Under the pieces are notes generated by a model that saw only the letters and a program-made list of their open reading frames with translations, ran no database searches and was not told the origin of the DNA. The translations under genes were made by a program, and so were the position numbers. Below, piece by piece: positions 1 through 6,445 of a DNA stretch of 16,907 bases (position 1 is its first letter; each line of letters begins with the position of its first letter). This stretch comes from Eubacterium sp. Its GTDB lineage: Bacteria > Bacillota > Clostridia > Oscillospirales > Acutalibacteraceae. Location: the NCBI GenBank assembly GCA_017543415.1, contig JAFYGD010000204.1, positions 1-16,907 on the forward strand, read 5' to 3'.

Positions 1-339
1 AAGCGCAAAGGTACAAACCTTAATGAGCAAAGCTCCTGCGCTTGCGTAAACGGTTGTATCGTCAATAAGCCTTATTTCGTCAAAGTCCTTACCGAGCAGG
101 ATAACGCAGGCGTCAATGCCCTTATCGCTTACAAGAAGGTTTGAGCCGTTGCCAACGGTAAGATACCTTACGCCGAGTTCATTGCACTTTTTAACGATAA
201 ACGCAATTTCCTCTTCGCTTTCAGGCATTACGACAAGCCTTGCATTGCCGCCTATTTTAAAGGTGGTATGCTTTGACATGGGCTCGTTTTCAACAAATTC
301 AATTTTTCGGTTTTCAAGTTCTTTGATTAACTGATTCAA
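1..339 (-). CDS. murB: UDP-N-acetylenolpyruvoylglucosamine reductase MurB, N-terminal part (cut by window edge)
   Basis: MurB is the cytoplasmic FAD enzyme that reduces UDP-GlcNAc-enolpyruvate to UDP-MurNAc with NADPH, the second committed step of peptidoglycan precursor synthesis. Only the first 113 codons are in the window; the frame stays open to base 1. Visible family marks are the MSKHTTFKIGG segment, where MurB begins its FAD-binding domain, and the GNGSNLLVSDKG loop that contacts the flavin. The start is taken as TTG at 339-337, because an in-frame TAA (the stop of the glucokinase gene) lies directly before it and a GAGGTG ribosome site sits about 8 bases upstream. The next in-frame ATG is the Met of the conserved MSKHT motif, too late for a start. 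It is the third gene of the hprK-glucokinase-murB operon, with no spacer to the gene before it. The FAD/substrate domains and catalytic residues lie outside the window. Confidence 0.93.
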   Translation of the reverse strand, partial: MNQLIKELENRKIEFVENEPMSKHTTFKIGGNARLVVMPESEEEIAFIVKKCNELGVRYLTVGNGSNLLVSDKGIDACVILLGKDFDEIRLIDDTTVYASAGALLIKVCTFAL

Positions 340-1287
340 TTACTGCACCTCATAAAGTATTGCAGCGCCGATTATACCTGCGTCGTTGCCGAGCTCAGCC
401 TTTACAATCTGGGTCTGAACCGAGGAATAAACGCTGTAACGCTCTTTTTCAACATAACGGCGAAGCGGTCTTAAAAGGGTTTCGCCCTCATTACAGATAC
501 CGCCGCCGATACAGAGAATTTCGGGCTGAAAAGCATTTACAAGATTTGTTACGCCCGCTGCAATATATTTTATGTAGTTTTCAACAACCTTAACAGCAAC
601 GGCGTCCTTTCTTCTCATACCGTCAAAGGCGGTTCTGCCCGTAACGGCGCCCTCTTCCTTTGCAAGCTCAGCCATAATGCTGTCAGGGTGCTTTTCAATG
701 GCAGCCTTTGTCTGATTAATAAGCGCTGTTGCGGAAGCGTAAGCCTCCCAGCAACCGCAGCGTCCGCAGGTACAGGGAACGCCGTCAACAACAATTACCA
801 TATGGCCGCATTCTCCGCCTGCATGGTTGATACCGGCAACGATTTTACCGTCAACAATAATTCCCGAGCCAACGCCCGTTCCGAGAGTTACGGCGATAAA
901 GTTTTTACTTCCGTTTCCGCAGCCCGCAAAAGCTTCGCCGAGAGCGGCGCAGTTTGCGTCGTTTTCAATGTATATCGGAAGGTCGCCGAGACGCTCTTTA
1001 AGCATTTTTTCAGCGGGAATATGGTCAAAGCCAAGGTTATTTGCATATTCAATAACGCCACCGTTAACCGTACCCGGAGTTCCTAGACCTACCGAGCTTA
1101 TATCGCTCATTGTAAGCCCTGCCTTTTCAACAGATTCCTTTGAAACCTTTGCAATGTCGTCAAATATTTCCTCAGGCTTTCTTGGCATTGCGGTAGGTGT
1201 TTTTGCCTTTGCTAAAATGTTATATTTTTCATCAACTACTGCGGCAACGATATTTGTTCCGCCCAAATCAATTCCTATTGTATACAT
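340..1287 (-). CDS. glk: ROK-family glucokinase
   Basis: This is a cytoplasmic ATP-dependent sugar kinase of the ROK family, most likely phosphorylating glucose to glucose-6-phosphate. The 315-residue length is normal for ROK kinases. The phosphate-binding DLGGTN motif is at residues 7-12. The catalytic Asp is in ENDANCAA (D110). The second nucleotide loop is LGTGVGSG (135-142). The sugar-binding Glu lies in GGECGHM (about 157-163). The zinc-binding ROK signature CxCGxxGC is at 172-179. The start ATG has an AAGGAG site 8 bases upstream. It lies 13 bases downstream of hprK and its stop codon touches the murB start, so the three are surely co-transcribed. Glucose specificity is inferred from family resemblance and from pairing with hprK; other hexoses or N-acetylhexosamines cannot be excluded. 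Confidence 0.93.
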   Translation of the reverse strand: MYTIGIDLGGTNIVAAVVDEKYNILAKAKTPTAMPRKPEEIFDDIAKVSKESVEKAGLTMSDISSVGLGTPGTVNGGVIEYANNLGFDHIPAEKMLKERLGDLPIYIENDANCAALGEAFAGCGNGSKNFIAVTLGTGVGSGIIVDGKIVAGINHAGGECGHMVIVVDGVPCTCGRCGCWEAYASATALINQTKAAIEKHPDSIMAELAKEEGAVTGRTAFDGMRRKDAVAVKVVENYIKYIAAGVTNLVNAFQPEILCIGGGICNEGETLLRPLRRYVEKERYSVYSSVQTQIVKAELGNDAGIIGAAILYEVQ

Positions 1288-1300
1288 AAATATTTCTCCT

Positions 1301-2263
1301 TTAACTCTGCCAGATTTCTACTTCCTTATCGGTAGGCTCAACATCGTCCATACCGAGACACTGCATAAGCTCCTTGGCGCCGCTGTAACCCATCTTTTTC
1401 TGACGATTGTTCATAGCCGCCGTTTCAACAATAACCGCAAGATTACGGCCGGGGGTTACGGGAACGGTTACAATCGGCACTCTTACATCAAGAATATTTG
1501 CAAATTCGTTATCAAGGCCGAGACGGTCATACGCCTTTGTTGCGTCCCATTCCTCAAGCTGAATAACAAGCTCGATTTTCTCAATGGGCTTAACGGCGCC
1601 CATACCGAAAATACGCCTTGCGTTAATTACGCCTATTCCGCGAAGCTCAATAAAGTGGCGGATATTGCTTGGGGACGAGCCCTCAAGCAGAGTATCCGAA
1701 ACCTTACGGATTTCAACAGCGTCATCGGCAATAAGGCGGTGACCGCGCTTAATAAGCTCAATAGCGGTTTCGCTTTTACCTGCGCCGCTTTCACCTACGA
1801 TAAGCACGCCTTCGCCGTAAACCTCAACAAGAACGCCGTGGCGGGTTATACGGGGTGCAAGCTCACGGTTAAGATAACCGATAAGAGAGGACATAAAGGG
1901 AGAGGTTTCGTCATCGGTTCTGAGAAGCGGAACCTTATAAGTCTCGCACGCTTTAACAAAATATTCGGGAATTTCAAGTCCTCTTGTAACTACGGCGGCT
2001 GCGGGGTGAAGTCCGAGCCAGTAGCCGAGCGCCTCGCTTCTTTGCGAATTGCTCATATTTCTTAAAAATCCGAGCTCCGTCCAGCCTAAAATCTGAATTC
2101 TGAGCGGGTCAAAATAATCCGTATATCCGGTTAAAACGATACCCGGACGGTTAACTTCGTTAGTCAACACCTTGATTTCGCTTGCCGGTTTGGGTATATA
2201 CACAACCTCAAGCGAATGGTTTTCAATAATGTTTTCAAGGGTTACAAAATACTGTTCCGACAT
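1301..2263 (-). CDS. hprK: HPr kinase/phosphorylase
   Basis: HprK phosphorylates and dephosphorylates Ser46 of the phosphotransferase protein HPr in response to fructose-1,6-bisphosphate, ATP and phosphate. It is the sensor of CcpA-mediated carbon catabolite repression in Firmicutes. The 320 residues hold an N-terminal domain (about 1-130) and a C-terminal kinase domain. The latter shows the conserved His (H142) in ITRHGVLVEV, Walker A GESGAGKS (157-164), LIADD (177-181), the HprK signature around ELRGIGVINARRIFG (206-220) and the C-terminal VPVTPGRN segment (267-274). The ATG is preceded by an AAGAGGTG ribosome site. A strong promoter lies at 2297-2325, making hprK the first gene of its operon. 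Nothing essential appears to be missing. Confidence 0.97.
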   Translation of the reverse strand: MSEQYFVTLENIIENHSLEVVYIPKPASEIKVLTNEVNRPGIVLTGYTDYFDPLRIQILGWTELGFLRNMSNSQRSEALGYWLGLHPAAAVVTRGLEIPEYFVKACETYKVPLLRTDDETSPFMSSLIGYLNRELAPRITRHGVLVEVYGEGVLIVGESGAGKSETAIELIKRGHRLIADDAVEIRKVSDTLLEGSSPSNIRHFIELRGIGVINARRIFGMGAVKPIEKIELVIQLEEWDATKAYDRLGLDNEFANILDVRVPIVTVPVTPGRNLAVIVETAAMNNRQKKMGYSGAKELMQCLGMDDVEPTDKEVEIWQS

Positions 2264-2296
2264 AAATTCACCTCTTGGATATGGTTATACACAATA

Positions 2297-2325
2297 ATTA
2301 TATAATATATTTCATACTTTATCAA
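2297..2325 (-). promoter_or_regulatory. SigA-type promoter for hprK-glucokinase-murB
   Basis: On the minus strand a -35 TTGATA (2320-2325) and a perfect -10 TATAAT (2297-2302) are separated by exactly 17 bases. The -10 lies 33 bases upstream of the hprK start. I saw no CcpA-type cre box in the 143-base gap. Confidence 0.8.
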
Positions 2326-2348
2326 GAAATTATTTATAATTATTTTAT

Positions 2349-2377
2349 TTTACTTTAAGGGTTATATATGCTATAAT
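2349..2377 (+). promoter_or_regulatory. SigA-type promoter with extended -10 for the GT4 gene
   Basis: A -35 TTTACT (2349-2354), a 17-base spacer and -10 TATAAT (2372-2377) are present. The -10 is preceded by TGC, which makes an extended -10 (TGnTATAAT). A ribosome site TAAGGGG precedes the ATG at 2407. The hprK promoter lies about 25 bases away and faces the other way. Confidence 0.78.
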
Positions 2378-2406
2378 TACCTAAACAAACCTAAGGGGTA
2401 TTTTTT

Positions 2407-3597
2407 ATGGATAAAAAGCTTAAGGTGGCGCTTGGAAACGACGCCTTTCTTCCCACAATAGACGGTGTTAACACGGTTATAAAATACTACGCCGAGCACA
2501 TCAACAGGGAGCTCGGCGAAGCAGTTGTTGTTACGCCCGAAAATCCGAATAAAAAGGACTATATGTTCCCGTTTGAGGTTTACAGGTACAAAAGCCTTTT
2601 CACCTTCGGCGAGGGTTATCCCGTCGGCTGGCCGTTCAAAAGGGAGTTTGCAGACGATATTATCAATATGAATTTTGATATTCTCCATTCGCATTGCCCC
2701 GTTGCAACGAGCTACTTTTTCAGAAGGATTAACCGCATTAAGCGTATTCCCACCGTTCTTACTTACCATACAAAGTTTGAATACGATATTGACGCAAGGG
2801 TTAAATCGCTTGCAATCCGCCAGAAGGCTTATACGATGATAGGCAAGGATATAAAATGCGCGGACGAGGTTTGGGTTACAAGCCGCGGAACCGCAGATTC
2901 GCTGAGGATTATGGGCTATGACGGCGACTTTGTCGTTATGCCAAACGGCTGCGATTTGCCGAAGGTTACCGTAAGCGACAGCGAAAAGGCTATAGTAAGA
3001 AGAAAGCACAATATTCCGGACGGTGTTCCCGTATTTGTTTTTGTTGGCAGGCTTATGTGGTACAAAAACATAAGGCTGATACTTGACGCTATGAGGCTTC
3101 TCAAGGACAGGGAACGCGACTTCAGAATGCTTTTCCTCGGTATAGGTCCCGACGAAAAGGCTATAAAAAAATACAGCAGCATTATAAATGTTGACGACAA
3201 GGTAATTTTTACGGGAATGATTGACAACAGGCGCGAGCTTCAGCTCTACTACGCAACGGCAGACCTTCTTGTTTTTCCGTCTTTATTCGATACAAACGGG
3301 CTTGTTGTACGCGAGGCGGCGGCTTCCGCAACGCCTTCAATTCTTGTTAAGGATTCCTGCGCCGCCGAAGGAATAATTGACGGCGAAACAGGCTTTATCT
3401 GTTTTGAATCCTCACACAGCATTGCCGAAACAATCCACAGGATTATTGACAATAAGGACCTGATAGGCAGAGTAGGCAATCAGGCGCAGAACAACATTTA
3501 CATTTCGTGGGAGGACAGCATAAACCGCGCTTACGAGCGCTATCAGATTGTAATTGACAAATTCAATTCAACGCCCCACGGGCCGTATAAATGGTAG
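2407..3597 (+). CDS. GT4-family glycosyltransferase (GT-B fold), possible glycolipid glucosyltransferase
   Basis: This is a retaining glycosyltransferase of CAZy family GT4, 396 residues, with no signal peptide or clear membrane helix. The N-terminal acceptor domain has the glycine-rich DGVNTV loop (19-24) and a conserved His in TYHTKFEYD (H121). The donor domain starts near 205 and shows VGRLMWYKN (213-221), with the Arg and Lys that normally bind the sugar-nucleotide phosphates. The E-x7-E donor motif is altered: the second Glu is E303 but the first position is Asp (D295, in FDTNGLVVREA). The HTKFEYD region and overall layout recall bacterial diacylglycerol alpha-glucosyltransferases and related cell-envelope GT4 enzymes; that acceptor is only a guess. 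It is a single-gene unit with its own promoter and a terminator just downstream. Confidence 0.88.
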   Translation: MDKKLKVALGNDAFLPTIDGVNTVIKYYAEHINRELGEAVVVTPENPNKKDYMFPFEVYRYKSLFTFGEGYPVGWPFKREFADDIINMNFDILHSHCPVATSYFFRRINRIKRIPTVLTYHTKFEYDIDARVKSLAIRQKAYTMIGKDIKCADEVWVTSRGTADSLRIMGYDGDFVVMPNGCDLPKVTVSDSEKAIVRRKHNIPDGVPVFVFVGRLMWYKNIRLILDAMRLLKDRERDFRMLFLGIGPDEKAIKKYSSIINVDDKVIFTGMIDNRRELQLYYATADLLVFPSLFDTNGLVVREAAASATPSILVKDSCAAEGIIDGETGFICFESSHSIAETIHRIIDNKDLIGRVGNQAQNNIYISWEDSINRAYERYQIVIDKFNSTPHGPYKW

Positions 3598-3599
3598 TG

Positions 3600-3627
3600 T
3601 TTAGTATTTAGTATTCAGTTTTTAGTA
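3600..3627 (+). repeat. Four tandem 7-bp units (TTTAGTA type)
   Basis: Directly after the GT4 stop there are four adjacent heptamers: TTTAGTA, TTTAGTA, TTCAGTT, TTTAGTA. The third is degenerate. The array runs into the A-rich start of the terminator hairpin. It encodes nothing that I can recognise. Confidence 0.7.
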
Positions 3628-3628
3628 A

Positions 3629-3660
3629 AAAACGCTCAGTTTTCACTGAGCGTTTTATTT
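3629..3660. terminator. Bidirectional intrinsic terminator between convergent genes
   Basis: AAAACGCTCAGT (3629-3640) pairs perfectly with ACTGAGCGTTTT (3645-3656) around a TTTC loop. It is followed by TTTATTT on the plus strand and a T-run on the minus strand. It serves the GT4 gene (plus) and the radical SAM gene (minus). Part of the hairpin lies inside the radical SAM coding sequence, covering its last codons and stop. Confidence 0.9.
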
Positions 3661-4511
3661 ATTGTATTTAATACGGTTTTTTTATCTGCTGACCAGAGCG
3701 GCGCGATTAAATCCTTCTTTGCGCCGTCGCCTGTAAGGCGGTGAATAACAACGCTTTCGGGTATAATTTCAACACATTTTTTTATTATTTCAGCGTATTC
3801 TTCAAGGCTGAGCGTTTTTACCCTGCCCTGCCTGTATTCTTCAGCAAGGTCTGTGCCCTCAAGAACGTGAAGAAGCTGAAGCTTGATACCGTCTGTAACG
3901 CGGCAGACATATTCAACGCTTTCAAGCATATCCTTTTCTGTCTCACCGGGAAGACCTATAATGAGGTGCGTTACAACGTTAACGCCTATGTTATGCAGTT
4001 TTTCAACCGCTTTATCATATACTTCAAGCTCATATCCCCTTCGGATATAATCCGAAGTTTTTTTATGTATGCTCTGAAGCCCGAGCTCAACAAAAACGGG
4101 CTTTATTTGATTAATCTCCTTAATCAGTTCAAGCACCCTGTCGGGCAGACAGTCGGGACGGGTTGCTATTGAAAGCGCAACGGTATCGGGATGCTCAACG
4201 GCTTCATAATACTTTTTGCGAAGCTCCGAAACAGGAGCATAGGTATTGGTAAACGCCTGAAAATAAGCGATATACTTGCCGTCCTTCGTTTTGTTTTCAA
4301 CAAGCGCTTTCCCCTTTTCAAGCTGCTCGGTAATACTGAGCTTACTGCTTTGTGCAAACTCTCCGCTGCCGCCCTTTGAGCAGAAAATACAGCCCCGCGT
4401 TCCGAGCGTTCCGTCACGGTTCGGGCAGGTAAAGCCTCCGTCAATCGCAAGCTTATAAACCTTACAGCCAAAGCGTTCTTTAAGATACGAATTAAGCGTT
4501 GTATATTTCAT
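3636..4511 (-). CDS. Radical SAM protein, YhcC/TIGR01212-like family
   Basis: This is a 291-residue radical S-adenosylmethionine protein of the widespread YhcC-like family, whose reaction is not established. The 4Fe-4S cluster cysteines are C29, C41 and C44 within GFTCPNRDGTLGTRGCIFC. The wide C-x11-C-x2-C spacing fits this family rather than the classical C-x3-C-x2-C. Further conserved segments are YFQAFTNTYAP (83-93), ATRPDCL (116-122), VELGLQS (141-147) and HLIIGLPGET (182-191), matching an Elp3/MiaB-type SAM barrel. The start ATG has AAAGGAA a few bases upstream and lies inside the phosphatase gene, overlapping it by 20 bases, so the two are translationally coupled. The final codons (LSEN and stop) form one arm of the terminator hairpin. 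Family assignment is firm; function is unknown. Confidence 0.93.
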   Translation of the reverse strand: MKYTTLNSYLKERFGCKVYKLAIDGGFTCPNRDGTLGTRGCIFCSKGGSGEFAQSSKLSITEQLEKGKALVENKTKDGKYIAYFQAFTNTYAPVSELRKKYYEAVEHPDTVALSIATRPDCLPDRVLELIKEINQIKPVFVELGLQSIHKKTSDYIRRGYELEVYDKAVEKLHNIGVNVVTHLIIGLPGETEKDMLESVEYVCRVTDGIKLQLLHVLEGTDLAEEYRQGRVKTLSLEEYAEIIKKCVEIIPESVVIHRLTGDGAKKDLIAPLWSADKKTVLNTINKTLSEN

Positions 4512-5256
4512 AAAATTCCTTTAAGTTTTCGGCGTTTCCGCAGCAATATGACTGTACGGTACCAAGATTAACGGGTGAGCCATCGCAGACGGAGGCAATT
4601 CCACCCGCCTCGTTAAGAATAAGGGTTGCGCCCGCCCAGTCCCACGGACGGAGAATAAGCTCGTAATACAAATCCGCCTTACCGGAAGCGACATAACATA
4701 TATCAAGCGCCGCGGAGCCCCCGCGCCTTACCTCGAGCGAACGGTAAAATACCTCTTCCGTAATTTCAAAGGTACGGTGGGCGAGCTCGTGCTCATAAGG
4801 GCAGGTGCCGAAAAGCACAAGAGAATGCTCCATATCGCAGGAGCTTACATGAATCGGCTTTCCGTTTAAATACGCGCCCTTTCCCTTTTCGGCATAAAAG
4901 ATATTATCCAAATCCGGGTCGGCAACAACGCCGACAATAAGCTCTTTATCCTTTGCAAGACCTACGGAAATACCGCTGTGCTGAAAGCCCTTTATAAAGT
5001 TAGTTGTTCCGTCAATGGGGTCAATAATAAAACAGTAACCGTCGGTAAGGGCGTTATCCTCTTCACCCTCCTCGTCAAGGAAATGCGCATCGGGTATGAT
5101 TTTAAGAAATTCCGCAACAAGGAAATCCTGAATCATTTTATCGTATTTTGTTACAAGATTTACCGTGCTTCCCTTTTCCTCAACGCCTAAATCGCTGCCT
5201 GCGCTTTTATATATTTCGCACGCCTGCTTTACGGCTTCAATTATTCTTTCAAGCAT
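4492..5256 (-). CDS. Inositol monophosphatase family protein
   Basis: This is a Mg2+-dependent sugar-phosphate or nucleotide phosphatase of the IMPase/FBPase superfamily, 254 residues and cytoplasmic. The metal-binding residues are in place: the Glu of FLDEEGEE (about 62-63), DPIDGTTNF (79-87, with D79 and D82) and D206 in RPWDWAGA. Bacterial relatives dephosphorylate myo-inositol-1-phosphate, fructose-1,6-bisphosphate, histidinol phosphate or PAP. Sequence alone does not decide which applies here, and the neighbouring radical SAM gene gives no clue. The ATG is preceded by AAGGAGAAAGGTT, and a very good promoter lies at 5284-5312. It is the first gene of a two-gene operon. Confidence 0.93.
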   Translation of the reverse strand: MLERIIEAVKQACEIYKSAGSDLGVEEKGSTVNLVTKYDKMIQDFLVAEFLKIIPDAHFLDEEGEEDNALTDGYCFIIDPIDGTTNFIKGFQHSGISVGLAKDKELIVGVVADPDLDNIFYAEKGKGAYLNGKPIHVSSCDMEHSLVLFGTCPYEHELAHRTFEITEEVFYRSLEVRRGGSAALDICYVASGKADLYYELILRPWDWAGATLILNEAGGIASVCDGSPVNLGTVQSYCCGNAENLKEFYEIYNA

Positions 5257-5283
5257 AACCTTTCTCCTTGTTTTAATAGAATA

Positions 5284-5312
5284 ATTATATCATATCTTAT
5301 ATGCACCTTCAA
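5284..5312 (-). promoter_or_regulatory. SigA-type promoter with extended -10 for the IMPase/radical SAM operon
   Basis: On the minus strand, TTGAAG (5307-5312), a 17-base spacer and TATAAT (5284-5289) are present. TGA before the -10 gives an extended -10 box. It lies in the gap between the divergent IMPase gene and the MurT/GatD-like reading frame. I found no comparably good promoter facing the latter. Confidence 0.8.
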
Positions 5313-5323
5313 TATAAATTAAT

Positions 5324-5932
5324 ATGATTATTACTATGATTACGGCAAAGCTCTGCGCTTTGATTTTAAGGCTTACGGGACGCGGAGCAACAACTCTTCC
5401 GGGAAGGGTTGCGCTGAAAATGAAGTACAATATTCTTACCCGCCTTTCAAAGGGGGTAAGAATTATTTGCGTTACCGGAACAAACGGCAAAACAACAACC
5501 TGTTCGCTGCTTGAACACGCGTTTAAAAGCAGCGGTATTTCATATTTTATCAACAAAAGCGGAGCGAATATGCTAAGCGGAGCGCTTCCTTTTTACACGA
5601 AAGGCGACAGCAAAAGGCACATAGGAAACATCGTTTTTGAAACGCCCTTCGGCACGGCGGTCGGTTTTGAAAACCACAGCGGTAAAACCTACCTTAACGG
5701 TCTTCCACCCTTGGGCAGGGTTATAAAAGGCTTTGGCAACAATGGCGAGGATAAAGGTGAAGGGTTACACATAAAAAACACCTTCTGCACCTATGCGCAC
5801 GGTACTTTTCTTCCTAAAAATCCCGCTGTTTGCGACGAGCTTTTATGCCGTGCTGCAAAAGAAACTCTTAAACCGATTGACGACAGTCTTGAAATAAGGT
5901 GTAACAGACAGCTAATTAACCGTTTTAAATAA
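5324..5932 (+). pseudogene. MurT–GatD deletion chimera (remnant of lipid II isoglutaminyl synthase genes)
   Basis: The frame encodes 202 residues that fall into two unrelated halves. Residues 1 to about 87 match the N-terminus of MurT, a Mur-ligase-like ATPase: GRGATTLPGRVALK (19-32), P-loop VTGTNGKTTT (50-59) and NKSGANMLSG (77-86). From about 88 to the end the sequence matches the C-terminal third of GatD, the glutamine amidotransferase subunit: KRHIGNIVFE, GFENHSGKTYL (114-124), GFGNNGED (136-143) and TYAHG with the expected catalytic His (H159). The rest of MurT and the part of GatD with the nucleophilic Cys are absent. MurT and gatD are normally adjacent, so an in-frame deletion of very roughly 1.4 kb explains this. 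No clear ribosome site precedes the ATG and I see no good promoter. Isoglutaminyl synthase activity is very unlikely. It may be a decaying locus, or an assembly collapse. Confidence 0.82.
5557..5584 (+). repeat. 10-bp direct repeat next to the MurT/GatD junction
   Basis: AAGCGGAGCG occurs at 5557-5566 and again at 5575-5584. The copies are 18 bases apart in the same frame and encode part of the MurT SGANMLSGA motif. The second copy lies where MurT similarity gives way to GatD similarity. It could be natural coding redundancy or microhomology used in the deletion. Confidence 0.55.
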
Positions 5933-5935
5933 AAG

Positions 5936-5963
5936 TTGAAATATTAAGGATTTATGATATAAT
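5936..5963 (+). promoter_or_regulatory. SigA-type promoter with extended -10 for the peptidase-ABC-GH2-cyclophilin genes
   Basis: TTGAAA (5936-5941), a 16-base spacer and TATAAT (5958-5963) preceded by TGA are present. The -35 starts four bases after the MurT/GatD frame ends. The peptidase start at 5993 follows with an AAGGA ribosome site, leaving a short leader. Confidence 0.78.
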
Positions 5964-5992
5964 TAAAGAATAAAAGATTTAAGGAAAAAAGT

Positions 5993-6445
5993 ATGGATAA
6001 TAACAGCTCGGTAAGAGAAATTCTTGAAACCACGGGAAAATACACAAGCTTTACCTCCGGTCATTCAATGTGGCCTTTAATCCACAACCAGAAGGACAAT
6101 ATAATTGTTCTGAAGCCTGAGGGAAGGCTTAAAAAATATGATATTGCGCTTTATGAAGGAAGCGGAAGATACATATTACACCGCGTTGTTGAGGTACACG
6201 ACGACCACTACATTATTATAGGCGACAACTGCACAAAAAAAGAATACGTTACCGACGATATGATTTGCGGCGTGCTTGCAGGCTTTTACAAAAACGGAAA
6301 GTACTACGTTGACTGCAAGGACGGCAGGGCGCAGAAGATTTACGCTAAAATCTGGACAAGCCTCTACCCCGTAAGGCCCGCAATTCTTTTTGCGGAAAAT
6401 GTATACAGTAAATTCAAAAGAATTTTAAAAGGAAAAAGCAATTAA
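5993..6445 (+). CDS. S24/S26-like (signal-peptidase-type) peptidase with Ser/His dyad
   Basis: The 150-residue protein has the fold marks of the LexA/signal peptidase superfamily. SGHSMWP (22-28) carries the nucleophile S25. KKYDIALY (47-54) corresponds to the usual GDIVLY. ILHRVVEV (61-68) places His63 where bacterial signal peptidase I has the general-base Lys, and IIIGDNC (74-80) follows. A Ser/His pair is the pattern of SipW/archaeal-type enzymes and of small S24/S26 proteins found beside peptide export genes in Clostridia. There is no N-terminal membrane anchor; only a weakly hydrophobic stretch occurs near 122-137, so it may be cytoplasmic. Its stop overlaps the ABC gene start (TAATG), so the two are coupled. 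I infer a role in processing or quality control of an exported peptide; the substrate is unknown. Confidence 0.8.
   Translation: MDNNSSVREILETTGKYTSFTSGHSMWPLIHNQKDNIIVLKPEGRLKKYDIALYEGSGRYILHRVVEVHDDHYIIIGDNCTKKEYVTDDMICGVLAGFYKNGKYYVDCKDGRAQKIYAKIWTSLYPVRPAILFAENVYSKFKRILKGKSN

Noticed and set aside
116..334. A 72-codon plus-strand frame at the left edge
   Set aside because: It lies antisense to the recognisable MurB N-terminus and has no ribosome site.
827..2065. A 412-codon open frame on the plus strand, antisense to the glucokinase and hprK genes
   Set aside because: Both minus-strand genes have complete, well-conserved domains; the antisense translation resembles no family and probably results from codon bias leaving few stops in that frame.
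2377..3009. A 210-codon minus-strand frame antisense to the GT4 gene
   Set aside because: The plus-strand GT4 protein is recognisable along its whole length; the antisense frame crosses the divergent promoter and matches nothing known.
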